NCBI GenBank assembly: GCA_041984885.1
Contig: JBHIXH010000009.1
Location: forward strand, 1 to 64,000
Direction: 5' to 3'
Length of the DNA stretch: 64,000 nucleotides
From: UBA4486 sp041984885
Lineage (GTDB): Bacteria > Pseudomonadota > Gammaproteobacteria > Eutrophobiales > Eutrophobiaceae
Below the pieces are notes generated by a model that did no database searches, was not told the origin of the DNA, and saw only the letters and a list, made by a program, of their open reading frames with translations. The position numbers were made by a program, and so were the translations under genes. Positions 44,731-53,387 of this stretch are shown in pieces. The stretch's first letter is position 1. Each line of letters starts with the position of its first letter.

Positions 44731-45681
44731 ATGACAATGGGTTCCATCTTTGCTCTCGGTTTTCTGTTTATGGCCATCGTGTTTGTCATCATGATGGTGA
44801 AAATGGTGCCGCAGGGCTATGAATACACGGTCGAACGTTTTGGCGAATACACGACCACATTGCGTCCCGGTCTGCATTTTATTATTCCGATCATCCATGC
44901 CGTCGGTGCCAAAATGAACATGATGGAGACGGTCGTCGATGTGCCATCGCAAGAAGTCATAACCCGCGACAACGCCATGGTCACCGTCGATGGTGTCGTT
45001 TTTTTTCAGGTTGTCGATGCGCCCAAGGCCGCGTACGAAGTGAATAACCTGACGCGCGCGATTTTGAACCTGACGATGACGAACATTCGTACTGTCATGG
45101 GCTCAATGGATCTGGATAACCTGCTGTCACAACGTGACGAGATCAACGCCAAGTTGTTGCTCGTGGTTGATGAAGCCACGGGACCATGGGGCGTAAAGAT
45201 CACGCGAATCGAGATCAAGGACATCTCGCCACCGCAGGACCTGGTTGATTCGATGGCACGGCAGATGAAGGCCGAGCGTGACAAGCGTGCCGCGATTCTT
45301 GAAGCCGAAGGCCTGAAACAGGCGGCCATTCTCGAGGCCGATGGTGAGAAACAGGCTGCGATTCTTGAAGCAGAAGGTCGCAAGGAAGCTGCGTATCGTG
45401 ATGCCGAGGCACGCGAACGCCTGGCACAGGCCGAGGCTAAGGCCACGACCGATGTATCAGCGGCAATCGCCAGTGGCGATGTGCAGGCAATCAACTATTT
45501 TGTTGCGACAAAGTACGTCGAGGCGTTAAGGGATATTGCCTCGGCACAAAATCAAAAAGTCATTTTAATGCCACTGGAAGCAAGTAATGTGATTGGAGCA
45601 ATCGGTGGTATTACTGAACTGGCTAAGGAAGCATTCGATAAGAACGATAACGGCAACCAGCCATCGGGTCGGGGGATCTGA
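44731..45681 (+). CDS. qmcA: SPFH-domain membrane protein (QmcA/stomatin-like)
   Basis: Inner-membrane stomatin/prohibitin-type protein of 316 residues: N-terminal TM (5-25), SPFH domain (about 28-190), then an Ala/Glu-rich helical stretch of near-perfect repeats (AAILEAEG, AAILEADG) at about 190-220. A strong AGGAGG lies upstream. It is paired with an NfeD protein, the classic combination thought to organise membrane microdomains and protease access. Confidence 0.93.
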   Translation: MTMGSIFALGFLFMAIVFVIMMVKMVPQGYEYTVERFGEYTTTLRPGLHFIIPIIHAVGAKMNMMETVVDVPSQEVITRDNAMVTVDGVVFFQVVDAPKAAYEVNNLTRAILNLTMTNIRTVMGSMDLDNLLSQRDEINAKLLLVVDEATGPWGVKITRIEIKDISPPQDLVDSMARQMKAERDKRAAILEAEGLKQAAILEADGEKQAAILEAEGRKEAAYRDAEARERLAQAEAKATTDVSAAIASGDVQAINYFVATKYVEALRDIASAQNQKVILMPLEASNVIGAIGGITELAKEAFDKNDNGNQPSGRGI

Positions 45682-45683
45682 TC

Positions 45684-46133
45684 ATGGAGTTTCTCGAGCA
45701 GATTGAGTTCTGGCACTGGTATATCGTTGCCGTTGTGTTGATTGCTTTCGAGATGATGATACCGGCGGCCTACCTGTTATGGATGGGCATCGCCGCGATT
45801 GTCGTGGGTACGCTGTTGTTCTTTATCCCGTCTATGCCCTGGCTGGTTCAGGTCATGATCTTTGCCGTTGTTTCTGTGGTCTCCGTCGTTCTCTATAAAA
45901 ACTATATGAAGAAAAACAAGAGGGAGTCAGACAAACCGAACCTGAACCAGCGCAGTGCCCAGTATGTCGGGCGCGTCTATACGCTGAGTGAACCGATTGT
46001 GAACGGTGTCGGTAAAGTAAGGATAGGAGACTCCATGTGGAAGGTGCGTGGCGAGGACCGGGAAGCAGGCAAGAACGTCAAGGTAACGGATGCGGATGGC
46101 GTGGTATTGATTGTGGAAGCAGCGGATCAGTAA
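45684..46133 (+). CDS. NfeD family membrane protein
   Basis: Short NfeD of 149 residues: two or three TM helices in the first 80 residues and a C-terminal OB-fold (about 85-149, with GKVRIGDSMWKVRGED). It lies 2 bases after qmcA and forms the standard QmcA/NfeD operon, closed by the terminator downstream. Confidence 0.92.
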   Translation: MEFLEQIEFWHWYIVAVVLIAFEMMIPAAYLLWMGIAAIVVGTLLFFIPSMPWLVQVMIFAVVSVVSVVLYKNYMKKNKRESDKPNLNQRSAQYVGRVYTLSEPIVNGVGKVRIGDSMWKVRGEDREAGKNVKVTDADGVVLIVEAADQ

Positions 46134-46163
46134 TTAAACAAGTTATATCTTTGTTTAAAAAAA

Positions 46164-46188
46164 ACGGGCCAATGGCCCGTTTTTTTTT
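46164..46188. terminator. Bidirectional intrinsic terminator after nfeD
   Basis: ACGGGCC-AAT-GGCCCGT stem flanked by an A-run on one side and a nine-T run on the other, functional on both strands. It ends the qmcA/nfeD operon and could also stop the leftward pilus operon. Confidence 0.9.
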
Positions 46189-46220
46189 GAATAGCACATA
46201 AAAGATCGAAACATGTAATT

Positions 46221-46290
46221 TTTAACTAGTTGATATTATTAGATAAATAATTAAATCAGGAAAAATTCCTGCCAAACATCGGGAAATTTT
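46221..46290 (+). promoter_or_regulatory. Promoter with ATTCCTG-N8-CGGGAAATTTT dyad
   Basis: A possible promoter TTTAAC (46221)-N17-TAAATA (46244) is followed, around +10 to +35, by ATTCCTG (46265-46271) and CGGGAAATTTT (46280-46290). The two arms form an imperfect dyad with one T.G pair. The same motif lies at 63446-63470 before the PepSY gene, again just after a promoter. The stretch 46291-46426 also holds a 15-codon mini-ORF (ATG 46353) preceded by AAGGAGA, which may be a leader; I see no other gene there. Confidence 0.5.
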
Positions 46291-46426
46291 ACTATATTCG
46301 TTTTAGAACGTAGAGAAATTGCCGATATCGATTCAAGGAGAGCAGCTGGCGAATGAAGTATGAATTAATTTGTTATGGACAGCTGACAATCCACTCGTAG
46401 ATGTGTCATAGAGATAGGGAGTGGCT

Positions 46427-46615
46427 ATGATAGAAATACAAGCACAAACTCATTTCAGCCTGATTCCAGCTGTCAGGCAGTTATTTTCCTTTCTGATTCT
46501 TTTTATCTGGTGCTTTGCTGTTTTGCCTGCTTGCTATAATTTTGGTTCGGCTGAGTTTGGTTGCCCGCTGTATGAAATGAGAACGGGTAACAGTTGTTTC
46601 AGTATTCTTGAATAA
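46427..46615 (+). CDS. Small single-TM hypothetical protein
   Basis: Predicted 62-residue protein (MIEIQAQTHF) with one hydrophobic helix at about 20-37 (LFSFLILFIWCFAVL) and four cysteines, three of them in the C-terminal part. A GGGAG ribosome site lies about 9 bases upstream. It is preceded by the dyad-bearing promoter and lies between the qmcA/nfeD terminator and the end of the pilus operon. No homologue is recalled; coding status is moderately likely. Confidence 0.45.
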   Translation: MIEIQAQTHFSLIPAVRQLFSFLILFIWCFAVLPACYNFGSAEFGCPLYEMRTGNSCFSILE

Positions 46616-46631
46616 TATCGATATTACTCTG

Positions 46632-47705
46632 TTAGTTGAATTGTCGGCTTAGGCCGATACCAATCCACCAGCTTTCCCAGTTTACTTCGTTAAGTTGCGT
46701 CGACGCGACGGCACCGTTGGAAAAGAAAACCCGGTCTACGCCCGGTTCAACACGCCAGCTCTCAATACCCCCATAAAGGTTCGCACTCCAGTTGTTATAC
46801 CAGTGATGAGAGACTGACACCGAAAGCCTGTTGCCTTCACCTTCCGACAGATGTTCAAAACTTTTTGGTTGGGCAAAGTCCGTGCGTAAATTCCATGTCG
46901 CTTCCGCGTCATAATCAATGCGATGATGAGACAATCGGGTTTTGAGGGCCCATGTCGGATCAGTATAACCCAGTTCAAAACCAAACCATGGGCCATACCA
47001 GTTGGTTCGATACTCACTATCGAGCCCATCGAATTCCCCCGTATTCGGAGTCAGCCCCGGTGTGCTTATTACCTGCACGCCTTCTTCAAACTGAATATTT
47101 TGTGCATGATAACTGTAGCCAAGCATTGGGGTAAAACTGACCGCACGGTCATCGCCGAAATTTTTACTGATTTCCCTGCCGGCATACGCCGATACATTGA
47201 CTATGTCATGGCCATCTACATTAAAAACCGAGCGTGAAAATTCACCCTGCCGGTTGTCGAACAGGTAATCCGAGTCCCGGCCAGTGCCGTCATAGATAAC
47301 ACCCATATCAAGATCAAGGCCAAATCGGAGCTGGTTGCTTAGCTTGAGCGCACCATTGATTGATAGCTGGGCAATGTCCATTTCTTCCCATTCAAGTTCC
47401 GATAACACGTTGGGTAATACGGCATTGTCCGGGAGGCCAATATTCCAATCCAGTTTGCCTTGACGGTATCCGGGTATAAAACTCAGCTCATGTGTTTTTA
47501 TACTAAAACCGGTTGGTGTGTATCTTGGTTTTTCTCTTGCTACCGCATTCCCTTCATAAATATACACTGTACGTTTATTTCTGTTCTTGATGCTGATATC
47601 AAGTTCAGCCTGGGCCTGATTGCTTCCGAAAAGATAGATATTTCTCGCCTCGGAAGCATGAATATGTCCAAGAGCCAGTAGAAATATTGTCAGAATTCGC
47701 ATCAC
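46632..47705 (-). CDS. Outer-membrane beta-barrel protein at end of pilus operon
   Basis: Exported protein of 357 residues with a signal peptide (about 1-20, near SEA-RN). It consists of amphipathic beta strands typical of an outer-membrane barrel, ending in SRQFN. Motifs such as WYGPWFGFELGYT and SVSVSHHWYNNWSANLYGG suggest an omptin-like or Protochlamydia-OMP-like fold, but I see no clear omptin catalytic set. It overlaps the secretin stop by 4 bases, so it belongs to the same transcript and may serve as an accessory outer-membrane component. Confidence 0.7.
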   Translation of the reverse strand: MMRILTIFLLALGHIHASEARNIYLFGSNQAQAELDISIKNRNKRTVYIYEGNAVAREKPRYTPTGFSIKTHELSFIPGYRQGKLDWNIGLPDNAVLPNVLSELEWEEMDIAQLSINGALKLSNQLRFGLDLDMGVIYDGTGRDSDYLFDNRQGEFSRSVFNVDGHDIVNVSAYAGREISKNFGDDRAVSFTPMLGYSYHAQNIQFEEGVQVISTPGLTPNTGEFDGLDSEYRTNWYGPWFGFELGYTDPTWALKTRLSHHRIDYDAEATWNLRTDFAQPKSFEHLSEGEGNRLSVSVSHHWYNNWSANLYGGIESWRVEPGVDRVFFSNGAVASTQLNEVNWESWWIGIGLSRQFN

Positions 47706-49999
47706 TGAACGATAACCTGTTTGATCTCTTTAGAACCGGGTGTGCGGGTGATACTGACGTTAAAATTACTGTTTGAAACCAGATAGCCGGTTGTCTCGGC
47801 ATCCGGCGCAAGTATCTCGGCATCAAAGCTGGCAGATATCCAGTTGCCGCGTAACTCATTCGGTTTAATTTCAGTGATTCGATTACTGATATTTCGAACA
47901 GTCACACGTGTGACATATAAACCTTCTTTCTCCCAGCTATAAACCGGGTTGGCAATTAGTTTTCTGTCAGCAAACAATGGTGCCGGGATGTCAGGATTTA
48001 CTGATACATTCACTGCACCATCAGGTTTGGTTTGTGCCGCTGCTGCTTCAATCAAGCCAACTATGGGACCGGAACCCACATGCTGTCCTGGCTTGCTTCC
48101 AGACATGCCCGGTACAGCCTGGGGCGGCAGATGGCTGGCTGCATCATCCGGGCGTATCGGGTTGTTTTCGAAAATCCTGATATCCCGTTCCAATGTATTC
48201 GGTCGCCGTTGTTGCGGTTTGATAAAGTCGGGCGGGACTTCTTCTGTGTCCCATGCACTGTACTGTGAATTATCGGTAATACGTTTACGTGTAATTTCCT
48301 CGTAGTCCTGGCCTTTATGCATGACATAGGGGGTAACCAGAAGTACGAGTTCCCGGTGTTCATCTCCCTGTTCTTCTCTTCGGAATAATGATCCGACAAT
48401 AGGGATATCACCAAGTACAGGTACTTTCTGGGTACTGTTGCTTTTTGAATCACGTATCAGACCACCTACCGCCATGGTGAAACCATGTTTGGCGACAACC
48501 GTTCCATTCAGTGTTGCGGTATTAACAGTGTCAATTGGTACTTCGGTGACACCACCAAGGCCATTTTGCACAATGACACTGGCACCATTCGCGTTAACAC
48601 TGGAAGTTTCCTGCTCCAGTGCCAGTGTGATCGAGTCATCAGCATTGATAAAAGGTGTGATGGTAATGCGATTACCGACTTGTCGCAGCTCGGTTTCAGC
48701 TTCGATAAAGCTGGTCGTATTGGTTTGATTCGTGATCGATTCCGTGTTGATTCCCGTAGTAATGACAGTTTCCTCGCCAACAAAAAGTTCTGCGGGTCGG
48801 TTATTGGAAGCCAGAACAATCGGCTTGGACAATACATTGATACGATTATTGGCGATCAAAATTTCCAGAATTGCCCGTACGCGTTCACTGATGAATTCAT
48901 AGACAAAAGTCCCACCCTCAAGAGGGAAATTACCAAGTAGAAAGGAACTGGTCGGGAACAGGCCGCCGTTCACCGGATCCGGCACATCAGATTCGCCAAC
49001 ATCGACAGCAAAATTATTCAGAGATCGAAAATCATCGCCAATCAGGATGTCCAGAACTTTCATCTCGAGTAACACCTGTGGTACAGGTTTGTCCATCTGG
49101 TGAATCAAATCTGCTATCGAGTCGATGATCTCGTTATCGCTGGTGCGTACGATGATCATATTGTGTTCGTTATTTACCGTTACATAGATAGGGGAGGATT
49201 GAACAGTGAAGTCCTGCAGGGCATCAGCCGAGACACGGGTGTCGCCTGTGGTAACCGCTTCTATTTGATCGACCGACAGTTCTGTAGCTACCTGTGATTC
49301 GAAGTCGGTCTGATTGCCACCGGCACCGATTCCTCCCCGGTTCGAACCACTGCCAAAAGCACCAAACCCGGAGTTATTACGGTTATTCCGATTATTTCTG
49401 TTATCACGGTTATTTCGATTATTCCGGTTACTACCCGAGCCAAATCGACTGCCGACACCACCACCGGTAGTTATAAATTCCTGTTCCTGTGCCGGGTCCA
49501 GGCCCAGTGACAACTGAACTCTTGGGCCATAAAGATCCTCAATTGCCTGTGCCACGATACGTACATTTGGGTTTAACAACCGAAATACGCGCACCTTGTC
49601 GCTTTTATATACGACTAAATCCTTGCGATATTCATCAACTGTCATAATGCGAAAGGTGCCATTGTCATCATCCTTGCGATACCAGAGCCCATTGATACGA
49701 CAAATCGACTCAACTGCCTCCTTCACTGTTACATCTTTCAGGTAAATTGTGATGTTTTTCTTGTTTGCCTCGCTGGTCGCAATGATATTCGTGCCGGATT
49801 GTTCAGCCAGGACACGGATCACATCAACGAGCAAGGCATTCTTGAATTCAAGTTCATAGATTCTATATTTGTCACTGCCAAAGAGGTTACGCCCCTGTTC
49901 ATAGACAACAGGCGTTTGTTCCTGAGCCAGAGTTACTCCGGGTATCGCGGTTATTATTATCAGAAATGAGATTAGAGATAGTAGTATATATATTTTCAT
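47702..49999 (-). CDS. Secretin (GspD/PilQ/MshL-like)
   Basis: Outer-membrane secretin of 765 residues, with a signal peptide (cleavage near LAQ-EQ). The N-terminal STN/N0-like domain (about 45-120, IYELEFKNALLVDVIRVLAEQSGTN) is followed by an N1-like domain. An unusual linker around residues 190-240 is made of Asn-Arg repeats and Gly. The secretin core runs from about 315 to 600, with the typical end VPVLGDIPIVGSLFRRE. Beyond it an extra 170-residue C-terminal part (Pro-rich, then a beta domain) is not found in standard secretins. It forms the exit channel of the pilus-like machine and is followed by the barrel gene. Confidence 0.88.
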   Translation of the reverse strand: MKIYILLSLISFLIIITAIPGVTLAQEQTPVVYEQGRNLFGSDKYRIYELEFKNALLVDVIRVLAEQSGTNIIATSEANKKNITIYLKDVTVKEAVESICRINGLWYRKDDDNGTFRIMTVDEYRKDLVVYKSDKVRVFRLLNPNVRIVAQAIEDLYGPRVQLSLGLDPAQEQEFITTGGGVGSRFGSGSNRNNRNNRDNRNNRNNRNNSGFGAFGSGSNRGGIGAGGNQTDFESQVATELSVDQIEAVTTGDTRVSADALQDFTVQSSPIYVTVNNEHNMIIVRTSDNEIIDSIADLIHQMDKPVPQVLLEMKVLDILIGDDFRSLNNFAVDVGESDVPDPVNGGLFPTSSFLLGNFPLEGGTFVYEFISERVRAILEILIANNRINVLSKPIVLASNNRPAELFVGEETVITTGINTESITNQTNTTSFIEAETELRQVGNRITITPFINADDSITLALEQETSSVNANGASVIVQNGLGGVTEVPIDTVNTATLNGTVVAKHGFTMAVGGLIRDSKSNSTQKVPVLGDIPIVGSLFRREEQGDEHRELVLLVTPYVMHKGQDYEEITRKRITDNSQYSAWDTEEVPPDFIKPQQRRPNTLERDIRIFENNPIRPDDAASHLPPQAVPGMSGSKPGQHVGSGPIVGLIEAAAAQTKPDGAVNVSVNPDIPAPLFADRKLIANPVYSWEKEGLYVTRVTVRNISNRITEIKPNELRGNWISASFDAEILAPDAETTGYLVSNSNFNVSITRTPGSKEIKQVIVQ
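49374..49431. repeat. 9-bp tandem repeat coding Asn-Asn-Arg in the secretin
   Basis: About six imperfect copies of a 9-base unit (AAT-AAC-CGN on the coding strand), giving N-N-R units between two Gly/Ser-rich stretches. Such repeats may vary in copy number by slippage without shifting the frame. Confidence 0.75.
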
Positions 50000-50005
50000 G
50001 ATTGG

Positions 50006-50542
50006 TTATCTCACGATGAGCACGTTACCCAGACTGCCGACCTGAACAGTCACGCTGAGTCGGGAAATGGTGACTATCTTGATCGCTGAATTTGGCTTGG
50101 ACGGGTCATAGCTGATTTCATCACCAACTCTAACCATATAGACTTCTCTATTGTCGATCTCAAGAAGCGCAAGTAAATCTTTTGGTGCTTTTTTATCTGC
50201 GTTAATTACCCCTTTTAGTTTCAACTTCGGGATCTTTTGTTGATCGGAGTTTGGCAAAAAAGTGCTTGGGCCAAAGCGATTACCCGTAGCAGGAATACCG
50301 GTCTGACCAGACAGGTTAAACGGATCACGTATTGGTGGATTATTCCCCTGTAAAGCAGACACGTCCGATTCAACAGTTATTGCAGCCCTGTTCGAATATT
50401 TTTCAAGCATCTGACTTGTCGTGTCCTTGCGATCACGCAACACATCCAGCAGGTTGTTACTTGTTGTATCTGTTACCGACTCCTGAGCGATGGATAGGGT
50501 ATAGGCAAAAATCAGCAAGGGGATTGTGATAATCACTTTCAT
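50006..50542 (-). CDS. PilP/GspC-HR-like pilus assembly protein
   Basis: Exported protein of 178 residues with a signal peptide (1-19, SIAQ). After a disordered stretch with INPPIRDPFNLSG-like sequence (GNNPPIRDPF), the C-terminal half (about 105-178) is a small beta domain: LKGVINADKKAPKDLLALLEI, REVYMVRVGDEIS, ending SVTVQVGSLGNVLIVR. This matches the PilP or GspC homology-region domain that docks on the secretin. It is 6 bases upstream of the secretin gene. Confidence 0.75.
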   Translation of the reverse strand: MKVIITIPLLIFAYTLSIAQESVTDTTSNNLLDVLRDRKDTTSQMLEKYSNRAAITVESDVSALQGNNPPIRDPFNLSGQTGIPATGNRFGPSTFLPNSDQQKIPKLKLKGVINADKKAPKDLLALLEIDNREVYMVRVGDEISYDPSKPNSAIKIVTISRLSVTVQVGSLGNVLIVR

Positions 50543-50544
50543 TT

Positions 50545-51768
50545 CTAGACTCCGGCAGAAACTGACATAAGCGCCTGAAAAAAACCAAAATAGACAAAGC
50601 CTACAATTCCACCAATCAGGAGGATAGAAAGTGGTTCTACAAGGTTTGCGAGGGCTTTGGTTTTAGTCTGCAGATCATCTTCATAGTAGAGACTGGCTTC
50701 ATCCATAATCTGGACCAGGTTACCGGAGCGTTCTCCGACAGTGAGTAACTGATGTACTAATGAAGTGATAAAAGACTGTTTAAAACTGGACGCCAGATCC
50801 TGACCATGTAACACACGACTGGCAGCTTGTTCTACGTTTTTGGCAATGACACTGTTACCTATCATCTCTGAAATGATTCGAAGTGAATCAACAACCGGTA
50901 TTCCACTTTTAAGAAGTATGCCCAGACCCCAACTGAGTTGTGCCATAGCAGCCGAAATGATAGTGGTGCCTATCACAGGCACGGCCAGTATGCCCCTATC
51001 AATAATAAGTTTTCCGGAAGGACGCTTGTAGGTAACAACCAGCGAAATAAAAATCACTGTGAAACCTGTTAAAAGAAACAGCCAGTTTGTGGAAAAAAAA
51101 TTACCCAGATCAATCATCGATTGTGTGGCGGGAGGCACGCTTTTGCCGGAACGGGCAAGAAAAGCCTCAAATTTTGGAATAATATAAACCAGCATAAATA
51201 TAAAAACGCCAATCGCGGCTAACAACGTGAATGCCGGATACATCATGGCCGACAAAACCTGTTTTCTTAAGGCAGCTTTATGTTCGAGATATTTGGCAAT
51301 GCGCATGAGTGCTACATCTAGTTCTCCACTGGTCTCTGCACTCTTTATCATCTGGACGGCCAGTTTGGAAAAAACATCTTTATGTTCCATCATTGAAACT
51401 GAAAATGAATCCCCGGCCTTGATTCTTCTGTTGATAGCGCTGGATATCAGCCGCATACGACCACGTTGCATCTTTACCAGGATGTCAAAGGCCTCGGTAA
51501 TTGACATTCCCGAACGCAGCATCAGGGCCAATTGTTTAAAAAAGAAAACCTTTTGTGGTGTGGTTACTGGCAATAATGCCACCAGTTCAGTCCAGGCATC
51601 ATTCTGATCAAACTGATCATCGTTGGATGACTCGTCCTCCTGTAACTGTAAGACATACAGGCCCCGCTGGCGTAACTGCTGCAAGGCCATGTTCTGGTCA
51701 AGGCTTTCTATAAAACCACTGTGCTCTGCGCCGCGCTCATCCAACGCGTTATAGTTATACTGTTTCAT
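50545..51768 (-). CDS. GspF/PilC-like inner-membrane platform protein
   Basis: Polytopic platform protein of 407 residues with two T2SSF domains (about 70-190 and 270-395) and three TM helices. Family segments include FFKQLALMLRSGMSITEAFDIL and the second-copy AQLSWGLGILLKSGIPVVDSLRI, and GERSGNLVQIMDE. An N-terminal MKQYNYNALDERGAEHSG part is typical. It overlaps the GspE gene by 4 bases. Confidence 0.93.
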   Translation of the reverse strand: MKQYNYNALDERGAEHSGFIESLDQNMALQQLRQRGLYVLQLQEDESSNDDQFDQNDAWTELVALLPVTTPQKVFFFKQLALMLRSGMSITEAFDILVKMQRGRMRLISSAINRRIKAGDSFSVSMMEHKDVFSKLAVQMIKSAETSGELDVALMRIAKYLEHKAALRKQVLSAMMYPAFTLLAAIGVFIFMLVYIIPKFEAFLARSGKSVPPATQSMIDLGNFFSTNWLFLLTGFTVIFISLVVTYKRPSGKLIIDRGILAVPVIGTTIISAAMAQLSWGLGILLKSGIPVVDSLRIISEMIGNSVIAKNVEQAASRVLHGQDLASSFKQSFITSLVHQLLTVGERSGNLVQIMDEASLYYEDDLQTKTKALANLVEPLSILLIGGIVGFVYFGFFQALMSVSAGV

Positions 51769-53387
51769 AATACGATCGCCAGACGTTGCAGTTCCTGCAG
51801 GCTCGTTTGACCCTGTATAAATTTGCGACGACCGTCATCAGACAAGCTGGTATAGTCATGTGCCGTTTGAATGATTTCATCTTCACTTACACCACGGGTG
51901 ATCCCGGCACGAACATCCTGATCGATCCATAGTGTTTCAAATAACGCAACGCGGCCGTGATATCCAGTATCAGAGCAATGTGCACAACCGACGGGACTGA
52001 AAAGATTGGTACATTCTTCCTGCTTGAGTTCCAGTTTGTCGCAGTGATAGTCGTCGATTTGCAGGGGAGATTTGCAGTTGTCACAAAGTTTTCTGGCCAA
52101 ACGCTGCGCTATGGCAGCTGCCAGTGTAGATGCGATCAAAAAGGGTTCTGCTCCCAGATCACGCAAGCGATGTATGCAGGCCACAGCCGTATTGGTGTGG
52201 AGTGTGGAAAAAACAAGATGACCGGTCATGGCGGCTTTCATGGCAACGTCCGCAGTTTCACCATCACGTATTTCACCAACCATGATCACATCCGGATCAT
52301 GACGTAGAAAGCTGCGTAGTGCGTTGGCGAAATTTACCTTGACACCAACTTGTAACTGAGAAATTGATTCAATTGGTTGCTCAACCGGATCTTCTGCTGT
52401 CAATATGTTTATATCCGGCGAGTTGATTTCTTTTAACGCGGCATACAGCGTAGTTGATTTACCGCTTCCGGTAGGCCCGGTAATTAATATCATGCCATGT
52501 GGTAGTTGAATGGTCTGACTGAATTTTTCCAGCTCTTCGGCATCCATTCCCAGTTCTTTTAAACTGAATAGTTTGGCCTCGGTACCCAGTAATCTCAGCG
52601 TGGCACGCTCACCAAAACGGGCAGGCATCGTCGCTACACGTATGTCGAATTCAACCCCGTTCTCGATTCGGTGTGTCATGCCTCCGTCCTGTGGCATGCG
52701 TGTTTCTGCGATATCAAGTCGCGATAAGACTTTTATTCTGCTGGTTAAACCGGCTGCCTGTTCCTTGTTATAACGGTTTGGCATTTCCTGCAGACGACCA
52801 TCAACCCGTATTCGTACCATCATTTGATCTTTTAATGGTTCGAAGTGAACGTCAGAAGCACGATGTAAATAGGCCTGATCCAGGATCTCGTCGAGTTCCT
52901 TGACCGGGTCAAATTCGGTATCCGATTGCGAGATATTTACGTCAGCAAGCGGGTTCAGGATTGGCTCGAGTTGTTTGATTGCAGCATCGATGGCGCGACC
53001 ATCAGCAAGATAAAATTCAATATCTGATCCAAGTGTGCGTTCAAGTTGTCTGATTAACGCACTTTCGGGCGAGGAGACGCAGGCCATATGAATTTTTTCA
53101 TCATCCATGTTGACTGGAAAAACTCGACGAGAGGTCAACAGACCAAGACCACATTTTCTTGCATTTTTCACATGTGGCCGTAACTCGGCGGCATTTAGAA
53201 AACGCAGGTTGTGATACTGGGCGTAGGCACGGTAAAAACTGACTTCCGGTATTCGATGAATAAATCCCAATGTTGTCAATAAGTCCTTTTGATCACGACG
53301 GGCGATCATCCTGGCCTGACTGATCTCATGCTCTTTTATCAACCCCTCGCTGACTGCAGCCTGTAATAATGATTTTTCCTGTATCAT
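51765..53387 (-). CDS. GspE/PilB-like assembly ATPase
   Basis: Hexameric ATPase of 540 residues that powers pilus assembly or secretion. The N-terminal MshEN-type domain (about 1-140) is followed by the catalytic domain with Walker A GPTGSGKST, Asp box DVHFEPL, and Walker B VGEIRDGETA. A tetra-Cys zinc site (CDNC...CAHC) lies near 430-470 as in GspE/PilB. It overlaps the PilT-like ATPase gene by 4 bases. Confidence 0.93.
   Translation of the reverse strand: MIQEKSLLQAAVSEGLIKEHEISQARMIARRDQKDLLTTLGFIHRIPEVSFYRAYAQYHNLRFLNAAELRPHVKNARKCGLGLLTSRRVFPVNMDDEKIHMACVSSPESALIRQLERTLGSDIEFYLADGRAIDAAIKQLEPILNPLADVNISQSDTEFDPVKELDEILDQAYLHRASDVHFEPLKDQMMVRIRVDGRLQEMPNRYNKEQAAGLTSRIKVLSRLDIAETRMPQDGGMTHRIENGVEFDIRVATMPARFGERATLRLLGTEAKLFSLKELGMDAEELEKFSQTIQLPHGMILITGPTGSGKSTTLYAALKEINSPDINILTAEDPVEQPIESISQLQVGVKVNFANALRSFLRHDPDVIMVGEIRDGETADVAMKAAMTGHLVFSTLHTNTAVACIHRLRDLGAEPFLIASTLAAAIAQRLARKLCDNCKSPLQIDDYHCDKLELKQEECTNLFSPVGCAHCSDTGYHGRVALFETLWIDQDVRAGITRGVSEDEIIQTAHDYTSLSDDGRRKFIQGQTSLQELQRLAIVL

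Noticed and set aside
44236..44952. 238-codon minus-strand open frame rich in His and Asp
   Set aside because: Antisense to the DUF3530 and qmcA genes, spanning their intergenic region and ribosome site.
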